Source of the DNA: Marinobacter pelagius
GTDB lineage: Bacteria > Pseudomonadota > Gammaproteobacteria > Pseudomonadales > Oleiphilaceae
Reading direction: 5' to 3'
Assembly: GCF_003315345.1 (NCBI RefSeq)
Contig: NZ_QNRO01000018.1
Span: 1-64,000, forward strand
DNA: 64,000 nucleotides
A program made the translations under genes and the position numbers. The notes beneath the pieces are model-generated. The model ran no database searches, was not told the DNA's origin, and saw nothing but the letters and a program-made list of their open reading frames with translations. Shown here one piece after another: positions 53,601 to 61,554 of this stretch; the first letter of the stretch is position 1; every line of letters starts with the position of its first letter.

Positions 53601-55676
53601 TCAGACGTCGCCATACCGGATGCGTTCGCCGAGCCAGCGGCGAATCAATCCATTGACAACGTCAGCGTGCTTCATCAGCGACGGAGCCATTTCCCTGACC
53701 GGCTCAATCCAGCCCTTGTCCCTTTCAAAGTCGGCGAGCCGGAATTGCATCATGCCCGTTTGTCGTGTTCCCAGGACCTCCCCGGGGCCACGGATCTCAA
53801 GATCTTTCTCTGCGATCACGAAGCCATCCTGACTGTCCCGCAGCGCCTGCAGCCTTGCCTTGCCATTGGACGACAGGGGCGGATGGTAGAGCAACACACA
53901 GAAACTGGCCTGCTGACCACGCCCGACCCGACCCCGTAACTGGTGCAGCTGGGCCAGGCCGAGACGTTCCGGATTCTCGATGATGATGAGCGAGGCATTG
54001 GGCACATCCACCCCCACTTCAATCACCGTGGTGGCCACCAGCAGATCCAGCTCACCGGCCTTGAAGCGCTCCATCACCTCGGCTTTCTCCCGGGCTTTCA
54101 GCCGGCCGTGGACCAGGCCGACCTGCAATCCCGGCAGCCGCTCGGAAAGTTCCTGCGCCGTCACTTCCGCCGCCTGGCATTGCAGCGCTTCGGATTCCTC
54201 AATCAGCGTGCAGACCCAGTAGGCTTGGCGGCCATCCCGGCAGGCGCTGCGCACCCGCTCAATCACATCATCGCGCCGGCTATCGGAAATCACAATAGTT
54301 TCAATAGGTTTGCGCCCCGGTGGCAACTCGTCAATCACCGAGGTATCAAGGTCCGCATAGGCACTCATGGCCAGGGTACGGGGAATGGGCGTCGCGGTCA
54401 TGATCAGCTGATGGGGTGCGAGGGAACCGCCGACGCCCTTTTCCCGCAACGCCAGACGCTGGTGAACGCCGAACCGATGCTGCTCATCGACAATCACCAG
54501 TGCCAACCGGTCAAACCGGACGTCTTCCTGGAACAGCGCATGGGTGCCAATCACCACGGGAGCATCGCCGGAGCTTACGGCATCAAGCGCTTCCTGCCTC
54601 GCCTTGCCCTTGACCTTCCCGGAGAGCCAGGCCAACCGGATACCCAAGGGCTCCAGCCAGCCACGGAAATTCTGGTAATGCTGCTCGGCCAGTATCTCAG
54701 TGGGCGCCATCAACGCCACCTGCGCGCCGGCACCGATTGTCTGCAAGGCCGCCAGGGCCGCCACCACGGTCTTACCGGAACCGACGTCACCCTGGACCAA
54801 TCTGAGCATCGGGATGGGCTGACTCAGGTCCTGGCGAATGTCACTGACGACATGCTTCTGGGCCCCGGTCAGGGCAAACGGGAGGCTGTCGAGAAAGCGT
54901 GCGGCAAGATCCCCGGTTGGCAGAAGCGGCAATGCCTCCCGCGTCTGGATCTGTTCGCGCACCTGCAAAAGACTGAGCTGGTGCGCCAGCAATTCTTCCA
55001 TCACCAGGCGTTGCTGGGCCGGATGCTTGCCCTCCATCAGCAGATGGACAGGCGCGTTCGCCGGTGGTGCATGGACCAGCCTCACCGCCTCGGTGATGCC
55101 CGGCAGCTGGTAATCCGCTAGGAGCCCTGCTGGCAGCCAGTCCCGAATGGGAAACCGGTCCAGGTAGGTCAATGCCTGCTGACAGAGATTTCTCACCCTT
55201 GGCTGCTGGATGCCCTCGGTAAGGGGATATACCGGGGTCAGGGTTGCCTGGCCTTCCGGTGGCATGGGCGGTGGGTTCACCTGATATTCCGGATGATAGA
55301 ACTCGTAGCCGGCCCGGCCCGGCCTGACTTCCCCGAAACAGCGTACCCGGGCACCCTCGGCCAGCTGGTTCTTCTGAGCGGCGTTGAAGTGGAAAAAACG
55401 CATGACCAGGAAGCCACTACTATCCCTGAGCGTGACCTGAAGACTTCGGCGCCGGCCCATGACCAGATCCGCCTTCATCACTTCCCCTTCCACCACGGCC
55501 ACATCGCCGATACGGAGGTTGCCCATGGGGACCACCCGGGTACGATCTTCATAGCGGTGAGGCAGGTGAAACAGCAGGTCCTGCAGCGATTCTATGCCCA
55601 GCTTGGCGAGCTTCTCCGCCAGGGCGCTTCCAACGCCCTTTAGCTGAGTGACGGGAATGTCGTCCAGTGCCGTCAT
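53601..55676 (-). CDS. recG: ATP-dependent DNA helicase RecG
   Basis: Branch-migration helicase for stalled forks and recombination. ATG 55676 gives 691 residues, the family length; the longer upstream frame is not family-like. Wedge domain (about 1-160), Walker A GDVGSGKT (about 300), DEQH box (about 402), motif III TATPIPRTL and motif VI QLRGRVGRG are all present. oxyR lies 7 bp upstream in the same direction, so the two may be co-transcribed. Confidence 0.96.
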   Translation of the reverse strand: MTALDDIPVTQLKGVGSALAEKLAKLGIESLQDLLFHLPHRYEDRTRVVPMGNLRIGDVAVVEGEVMKADLVMGRRRSLQVTLRDSSGFLVMRFFHFNAAQKNQLAEGARVRCFGEVRPGRAGYEFYHPEYQVNPPPMPPEGQATLTPVYPLTEGIQQPRVRNLCQQALTYLDRFPIRDWLPAGLLADYQLPGITEAVRLVHAPPANAPVHLLMEGKHPAQQRLVMEELLAHQLSLLQVREQIQTREALPLLPTGDLAARFLDSLPFALTGAQKHVVSDIRQDLSQPIPMLRLVQGDVGSGKTVVAALAALQTIGAGAQVALMAPTEILAEQHYQNFRGWLEPLGIRLAWLSGKVKGKARQEALDAVSSGDAPVVIGTHALFQEDVRFDRLALVIVDEQHRFGVHQRLALREKGVGGSLAPHQLIMTATPIPRTLAMSAYADLDTSVIDELPPGRKPIETIVISDSRRDDVIERVRSACRDGRQAYWVCTLIEESEALQCQAAEVTAQELSERLPGLQVGLVHGRLKAREKAEVMERFKAGELDLLVATTVIEVGVDVPNASLIIIENPERLGLAQLHQLRGRVGRGQQASFCVLLYHPPLSSNGKARLQALRDSQDGFVIAEKDLEIRGPGEVLGTRQTGMMQFRLADFERDKGWIEPVREMAPSLMKHADVVNGLIRRWLGERIRYGDV

Positions 55677-55683
55677 GTGGGGC

Positions 55684-56643
55684 TCAGGCGGATTCGGCGA
55701 CGGCCGGGTTATCCGTTTTTGCTTTCTCCACCACCCGGCACTGACTGGCCGCCAGGGACAGCACATCAATGGCCTTGGGCCTCGGGAAGGTTACCCGCCA
55801 GGCCAAAGCCACGGTCCGGAATGGCACCGGAGGGGCAAACGGCCGGACAGCGAGTATGTCCTCATGATACTGCATGGCCGTCGCTGCGGAGAGGGGCAAC
55901 ACGGTAACCCCGAGCCCCGAGGCCACCATGTGGCGAATGGTTTCCAGGGAGCTGCCCTCAGTCACCAGCGAGGGCGACCCGTTGTCCACCCGCTTGGTAA
56001 TAGCCTCCACCATGGGCGGGCAGGATTCCAGCACCTGGTCCCGGAAGCAGTGCCCCGGGCCCAACAGCAACAGCTGTTCCTTTGCCAGCTCCTCGGCGGT
56101 GAGCTGCTCCTTCTTGGCCAGCGGGTGGCCGGCCGGGAGCAGCACCACAAAGGGCTCGTCATACAGCGGCAGGGTCAGCACTTCCGGCTCTTCGAACGGC
56201 AGCGCAATGATGATCGCATCCAGCTCCGACTGCCGCAGCTTCTGGCGCAGGTTGGCTGTGTAGTTCTCCTCGATATACAGCGGCATGTCCGGTGCCGCCC
56301 GGCGCAACTCCGGTAACAGATGCGGGAACAGGTAGGGGCCGATGGTGTAGATGGCACCGACCTTCAGCGGTGAACTCAGTTGGTTTTTGCCGTCCTGGGC
56401 CATGTCCTTGATGACATTCACCTGGTCCAGGACCCGCTGGGCCTGCTCGATGATGCGCTGACCGGTTTCTGTCACCCGGATACTGCTTTTGCTCCGTTCA
56501 AACAGGGGAATACCCAGCTCGTCCTCGAGCTTCTTCACGGCCACACTGAGCGTCGGCTGACTGACATGACATCGTTCGGCAGCCCGGCCAAAATGCCTTT
56601 CGCGGGCGAGGGTAACGACGTATCGTAACTCGGTAAGAGTCAT
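55684..56643 (-). CDS. oxyR: hydrogen-peroxide sensor OxyR
   Basis: LysR-family regulator (319 residues) with N-terminal winged HTH and the redox pair Cys199 and Cys208 (GHCFRDQVLESC), the exact E. coli positions, so disulfide switching should work. It typically activates catalase and peroxiredoxin genes, none of which is in this window. It reads into recG. Confidence 0.96.
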   Translation of the reverse strand: MTLTELRYVVTLARERHFGRAAERCHVSQPTLSVAVKKLEDELGIPLFERSKSSIRVTETGQRIIEQAQRVLDQVNVIKDMAQDGKNQLSSPLKVGAIYTIGPYLFPHLLPELRRAAPDMPLYIEENYTANLRQKLRQSELDAIIIALPFEEPEVLTLPLYDEPFVVLLPAGHPLAKKEQLTAEELAKEQLLLLGPGHCFRDQVLESCPPMVEAITKRVDNGSPSLVTEGSSLETIRHMVASGLGVTVLPLSAATAMQYHEDILAVRPFAPPVPFRTVALAWRVTFPRPKAIDVLSLAASQCRVVEKAKTDNPAVAESA

Positions 56644-56719
56644 GGTGAGCTCCGGTCAGATAGGTACGGGTCGAAGTTTCACTTATTTATGAGGTCAAGC
56701 ATAAGGATTGAAATTGTCT

Positions 56720-57589
56720 ATGGCAATCACTGAAAACGGGCATCTGCCGCGGATACTGATCGCCGGCTGCGGGAAACTCGGCGGCAGTATTGCCAGCGCC
56801 TTGCTCGAGAATGCCGAGGTGTTCGGCCTGCGCCGGAACGCAGGCAAGGTGCCCGAAGGAGTTACCGGGATCAGTGCCGACCTGACTCGCCCGGAAACAC
56901 TGGCGGGCGCCCTTCCCGCCCGGCTGGACGTGGTCATATATTGTCTCACCCCCTCCAGCTACGACGAGGAAGGCTATCGGAACGCCTATGTCACCGGGCT
57001 GGCCAACCTGCTTGAAGCAATCGGGAATCATCCGCTGAAGCGGCTGATCTTTGTCAGCAGCACCAGCGTGTACGCCCAGGATGATGACGGCTGGGTGGAT
57101 GAAACCAGCAAGACCACACCGGCACGATTCAGCGGCCAGCAGATCATCGCCGGCGAACAAACCGCACTCGAGAGCCTCCACCCGGCGACCATAGTGCGCT
57201 TCAGCGGCATCTACGGGCCCAGCCGTCAGCGCTTCCTCGAGGAAGTCATGAAGGGGCGTATGAATCCCCAGTCGCCAGCGCCGTTCAGCAACCGGATCCA
57301 CGAAGTGGATGCGGCACGGGTAGTCGTTCATCTGGTGGATCGGGCCCTGGCGGGAGAGACACTGGAACCGGTATACATCGCCAGTGATTGCGAGCCGGTG
57401 AGGCTGGATGAAGTGGTCGACTGGGTCCGGCAGCAGATTGCCTGCAAACCACCTCAGGCAGATGCCCGCAAGGGAGGCAGGGCCGGGAGCAAGCGATGCA
57501 GTAACAGGCGGTTGTTGGAGAGCGGGTTTACCTTCCGGTACCCCGACTTTCGGGCGGGGTACCGGGAGATGATCGACAGCCTCAGCTGA
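56720..57589 (+). CDS. NAD(P)-dependent epimerase/SDR protein
   Basis: Extended short-chain dehydrogenase-like protein (289 residues from ATG 56720; an in-frame TTG at 56708 adds four). The N-terminal Rossmann motif is atypical ([10 protein letters not shown]), the SSTSVYAQ segment replaces the classic catalytic serine region and no YxxxK is obvious, so it belongs to the atypical YeeZ/SDR_a-like branch. Substrate unknown. It is divergent from oxyR and overlaps the convergent ridA gene by 8 bp. Confidence 0.85.
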   Translation: MAITENGHLPRILIAGCGKLGGSIASALLENAEVFGLRRNAGKVPEGVTGISADLTRPETLAGALPARLDVVIYCLTPSSYDEEGYRNAYVTGLANLLEAIGNHPLKRLIFVSSTSVYAQDDDGWVDETSKTTPARFSGQQIIAGEQTALESLHPATIVRFSGIYGPSRQRFLEEVMKGRMNPQSPAPFSNRIHEVDAARVVVHLVDRALAGETLEPVYIASDCEPVRLDEVVDWVRQQIACKPPQADARKGGRAGSKRCSNRRLLESGFTFRYPDFRAGYREMIDSLS

Positions 57590-57968
57590 GTACCATCACC
57601 GCTTCCATCTCGACCGGGACACCCTTCGGCAGTGCCGCTACGCCAACGGCGGCACGGGCCGGATACGGCTCCTGGAAGTAAGTCGCCATGATCTCGTTGA
57701 CGGTGGCGAAATTGGCCAGATCCGTCATGTAGATATTGAGCTTGACGATATCCTTGAGTTCACCACCGGCCGCTTCACAGACGGCCTTGAGGTTCTCGAA
57801 GACCTGACGGGTCTTGGCGGAGAAATCCCCCGGAACCACTTCCATGGTTGCCGGATCCAGCGGAATCTGACCGGAAAGGTAGACTGTGTCCCCGGCCTTG
57901 ACCGCCTGAGAATAGGTGCCGATCGCCTGGGGAGCATTTTCGGTCTGGATTACGGATTTGTTGGTCAT
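57582..57968 (-). CDS. ridA: 2-iminobutanoate/2-iminopropanoate deaminase RidA
   Basis: Removes toxic enamine/imine intermediates made by PLP enzymes. ATG 57968 gives 128 residues, exactly family size; the longer frame starts in the ribosome-site region. The signatures [29 protein letters not shown] (parts [13 protein letters not shown]) and the trimer-interface Arg are visible. Encoded 80 bp downstream of spoT on the same strand. Confidence 0.96.
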   Translation of the reverse strand: MTNKSVIQTENAPQAIGTYSQAVKAGDTVYLSGQIPLDPATMEVVPGDFSAKTRQVFENLKAVCEAAGGELKDIVKLNIYMTDLANFATVNEIMATYFQEPYPARAAVGVAALPKGVPVEMEAVMVLS

Positions 57969-58048
57969 GATCTCAGAATTCCTCTCTTCCAAAACGCCAA
58001 TGCTCGCCGCTCATGGCCGCAACTGTCAACCGGCCTTTGGTCGAGATC

Positions 58049-60187
58049 CTAGTGACGAACACGGTTGATATGCGTCACTGCGCGGATGTTGCGAATACGG
58101 CGCATCACCCGTGCCAGGTGGCGGCGGCCATTGACATGCACCACCAGGCTGACGATTCCGAACTTGGCATTCTGGTCTTCCACGCTGATGCGTTCGATGT
58201 TGCCGTCAGCCATGGCCACCGCATTGGCCAGCTCCGCGATAACACCCCGTTGGCGTTCCAGCTCCACCCGGAGCTCAACCGAGAACTCATCGGTAATATC
58301 CTTGGCCCACTTGAGGTGGGTGAGGCGCGCCCTGCCCTCGTCGTCTTCCGGCAGGCGGGAACAGGTGTCGGAGTGAATCACCATGCCGTTGCCGGAGTCC
58401 ATGACACCAACCACCGGATCTCCCGGAATCGGCTTGCAGCAGCTGGCGAACTTCACCAGCAGCCCTTCGGTACCGCGAATGGTGACCGGGCTTCGATCCG
58501 CCGGCCGCCCGGCTTCAACTGTGGCACTCTCTGCACCTTCGGCTCCGTTGACCAGCTGTCGCGCCACCAGGTAGGCCATACGGTTACCGAGGCCGATGTC
58601 ACTGATCAGATCATCAAAACTGTTCACCTGGTTGTGATTGACCACTGCCTGCTTCTGGCCGTCGCTGATGTCGGCGAGTTTGGTGCCAAAACCCTTGAGT
58701 GACTTCTTCAACAGGGTGCGACCAAGCTCCAGGGATTCCGCCCGCTTCTGGGTCTTGAGGACATGGCGGATACTGCTGCGGGCCTTACCGGTGACCACGA
58801 AGCTGAGCCACGCGGGATTCGGCCGCGCCCCCGGCGCAGTGATGATCTCCACCGTCTGCCCACTTTGCAGCGGTTGGCTCAGGGAACCAAGATTGCGGTT
58901 GATCCGGCAGGCCACTGCCGCGTTGCCGATGTCGGTATGGATGGCATAGGCAAAGTCCACCGGTGTGGCACCGCTGGGCAGCTCCATGATCCGGCCTTTG
59001 GGGGTGAACACGTAGATTTCGTCGGGGAAAAGATCCACCTTCACGTGCTCGATGAATTCCAGGGAATCATCGGCACGTTCACGCATCTCCATCAATCCTT
59101 TCACCCAGCGGTCTACCCTGGCCTGGTTGACGCTGGTGACATTGGACGGTTCGTTCTTGTACATCCAGTGAGCCGCAATACCGTTGTTGGCGATGTGCTC
59201 CATCTCCTCGGTGCGGATCTGGATCTCGATGTTCACATGCATGCCGAACAGGGTGGTGTGCAGAGACTGGTAGCCATTGGCCTTGGGCATGGCAATGTAG
59301 TCCTTGAAACGACCCGGCAGCGGCTTGTACAGGCTGTGCACTGCCCCGAGGATGCGATAACAGTCGTCCTCGGTGTCAGTAATGATGCGGAAAGCGTACA
59401 CATCCATGATTTCATGGAAGGATTTGTGCTTGAACTTCATCTTGTTGTAGATGCTGTTCAGGTGCTTCTCGCGCCCGAGAATCCGACCCGGCAATCCCCT
59501 TTCTTCCAGCTTTTCCTGCAGCCTGCCGCGAATCTCCTCGATGATTTCCCGGTGGCTGCCCCGCAGCTTGTTCACCGCCTTGGAGATATATTTGGCCCGC
59601 ATCGGATACAGGGACGAGAAGCCCAGATCCTCAAGCTCGGTGCAGATGGAGTGCATGCCCAGGCGATTGGCAATCGGGGCATAGATATCGAGGGTTTCGG
59701 TGGCTATGCGCTGGCGCTTTTCGTAGGGCATTGGCCCGAGGGTGCGCATGTTGTGCAGCCGGTCCGCCAGCTTCACCAGAATCACGCGGATATCCCTGGC
59801 CATGGCCAGGGTCATTTTCTGGAAGTTCTCCGCCTGGGCTTCGGCCCGGGAGCGGAATTCGATCTGGGTCAGTTTGCTGACGCCATCCACCAGCTCCGCC
59901 ACGTCCTCGCCAAACTGCTCGGCCAGGGCGTCCTTGGGAATACCGGTGTCTTCAATGACATCGTGGAGCATGGCCGCCATCAGGCTCTGATGGTCCAGCT
60001 TCAGTTCGGCGAGGATACGGGCAACCGCCAGGGGATGGGTAATGTAGCGGTCCCCGCTCTTGCGCATCTGCCCTTCGTGAGCCTGTTCGGCGTAATAGTA
60101 GGCCCGTCGCACCTGATTGATGCGATTGGTATCCAGGTAGGTACTGAGCTCCTGGGCAAGACCTTCAACCGTAGGCTCTGCCGACAC
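58049..60187 (-). CDS. spoT: (p)ppGpp hydrolase/synthetase SpoT
   Basis: Bifunctional stringent-response enzyme (712 residues from GTG 60187, which has GGAGG four bases upstream; an in-frame TTG at 60220 sits in the T-run of a terminator and is rejected). HD hydrolase domain with HDVIEDT (about 75), RelA/SpoT synthetase (about 240-350: AFRIITDTEDDCYR), TGS (about 400-460) and C-terminal ACT domain. It is last in the gmk-rpoZ-spoT gene order, but its leader carries a separate promoter, a 9-codon reading frame and an intrinsic terminator. Confidence 0.97.
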   Translation of the reverse strand: MSAEPTVEGLAQELSTYLDTNRINQVRRAYYYAEQAHEGQMRKSGDRYITHPLAVARILAELKLDHQSLMAAMLHDVIEDTGIPKDALAEQFGEDVAELVDGVSKLTQIEFRSRAEAQAENFQKMTLAMARDIRVILVKLADRLHNMRTLGPMPYEKRQRIATETLDIYAPIANRLGMHSICTELEDLGFSSLYPMRAKYISKAVNKLRGSHREIIEEIRGRLQEKLEERGLPGRILGREKHLNSIYNKMKFKHKSFHEIMDVYAFRIITDTEDDCYRILGAVHSLYKPLPGRFKDYIAMPKANGYQSLHTTLFGMHVNIEIQIRTEEMEHIANNGIAAHWMYKNEPSNVTSVNQARVDRWVKGLMEMRERADDSLEFIEHVKVDLFPDEIYVFTPKGRIMELPSGATPVDFAYAIHTDIGNAAVACRINRNLGSLSQPLQSGQTVEIITAPGARPNPAWLSFVVTGKARSSIRHVLKTQKRAESLELGRTLLKKSLKGFGTKLADISDGQKQAVVNHNQVNSFDDLISDIGLGNRMAYLVARQLVNGAEGAESATVEAGRPADRSPVTIRGTEGLLVKFASCCKPIPGDPVVGVMDSGNGMVIHSDTCSRLPEDDEGRARLTHLKWAKDITDEFSVELRVELERQRGVIAELANAVAMADGNIERISVEDQNAKFGIVSLVVHVNGRRHLARVMRRIRNIRAVTHINRVRH

Positions 60188-60210
60188 CGCGCCTCCACAC
60201 TTTTCGAATT

Positions 60211-60240
60211 TCAGGGACAAAAAAACCCGAATGCACGCAT
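60211..60240 (-). CDS. putative 9-residue leader peptide of spoT
   Basis: ATG CGT GCA TTC GGG TTT TTT TGT CCC TGA on the minus strand encodes MRAFGFFCP. AAGGA (60246-60250) lies five bases upstream, a good ribosome site. Its ATG is inside the terminator hairpin and its stop is just past the T-run, so a translating ribosome would break the hairpin. Too short to judge by composition; proposed on layout alone. Confidence 0.4.
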   Translation of the reverse strand: MRAFGFFCP

Positions 60241-60246
60241 CCGGGT
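60219..60246 (-). terminator. attenuator-like terminator in the spoT leader
   Basis: Minus strand ACCCGGATGC (60237-60246) pairs with GCATTCGGGT (60225-60234) with one mismatch, followed by seven T residues (complement of 60219-60225). It lies about 30 bp downstream of the spoT promoter and 32 bp before the GTG start, so it must be bypassed for spoT to be made. Confidence 0.75.
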
Positions 60247-60281
60247 CCTTCCTGGTCCTTCCAGCAACGTTCTATAGACAC

Positions 60282-60309
60282 ACTATAAAACCGCGGGGAC
60301 AGATTTCAA
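60282..60309 (-). promoter_or_regulatory. spoT promoter
   Basis: On the minus strand: TTGAAA (60304-60309), 16-bp spacer, TATAGT (60282-60287), each one mismatch from consensus. Start near 60275 gives a leader of about 88 nt. Confidence 0.65.
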
Positions 60310-60349
60310 TGGTTCTCACTTGCGCATAGGTAAATATCCTGCGCAGTGA

Positions 60350-60562
60350 TCAATCCTCGTCTTCTTCTTTCAGAAGATCTCGGGTCACCTTGCCCTCGGC
60401 AATTTCGCGCAGCGCGATGACCGTCGGCTTATCGTTCTCTTCCGGAACCATCGGCTCAAAGCCCTTGGTCGCAATCTGGCGGGCACGCTTGGTAGCCAGC
60501 ATCACCAACTGGAAGCGGTTATCAACGTTTTCCAGACAATCTTCAACGGTAACTCGTGCCAT
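60350..60562 (-). CDS. rpoZ: RNA polymerase omega subunit
   Basis: Small subunit that folds around the beta' C-terminus and forms part of the ppGpp-binding site 1. 70 residues, slightly short but complete: [20 protein letters not shown] at the start (shown in part), RARQIA, then a short acidic tail (KEEDED). Start ATG 60562. Lies between gmk and spoT, matching the canonical gmk-rpoZ-spoT order. Confidence 0.96.
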   Translation of the reverse strand: MARVTVEDCLENVDNRFQLVMLATKRARQIATKGFEPMVPEENDKPTVIALREIAEGKVTRDLLKEEDED

Positions 60563-60649
60563 AACTTCCCCGACAAATAAAAATGACTGTTTCAGCAGAC
60601 CGCGTAGTTTACTGCTACCGGCTCAATTTGTATACAGGAAAACCGCGTA

Positions 60650-61420
<771 letters not shown>

Positions 61421-61456
61421 ACTGCTGGTCGCCACCCTGATGCCAGTCTTTAGTCA

Positions 61457-61486
61457 GGAGTCAGATGAACACTTTCATCTGACCCC
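61457..61486. repeat. REP-like palindrome 2
   Basis: A 30-bp palindrome, arms GGAGTCAGATGA and TCATCTGACCCC, with an ACACTT centre. Same core as elements 1 and 3. Confidence 0.8.
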
Positions 61487-61524
61487 ATTCCAGCCCATCA
61501 CCCCGGAGTCAGACCCAAGCCCCA

Positions 61525-61554
61525 GGGGTCTGATGAACGCTTTCATCTGACCCC
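61525..61554. repeat. REP-like palindrome 3, supplies a stop codon
   Basis: A 30-bp palindrome, arms GGGGTCTGATGA and TCATCTGACCCC. Its right arm contains, on the minus strand, the last codons GGG GTC AGA and the TGA of the cation ATPase gene. A partial fourth arm (GGAGTCAGACCC, 61505-61516) precedes it. Confidence 0.8.

Noticed and set aside
58763..60277. 504-codon plus-strand frame opposite spoT
   Set aside because: Antisense shadow, and it spans the spoT leader.
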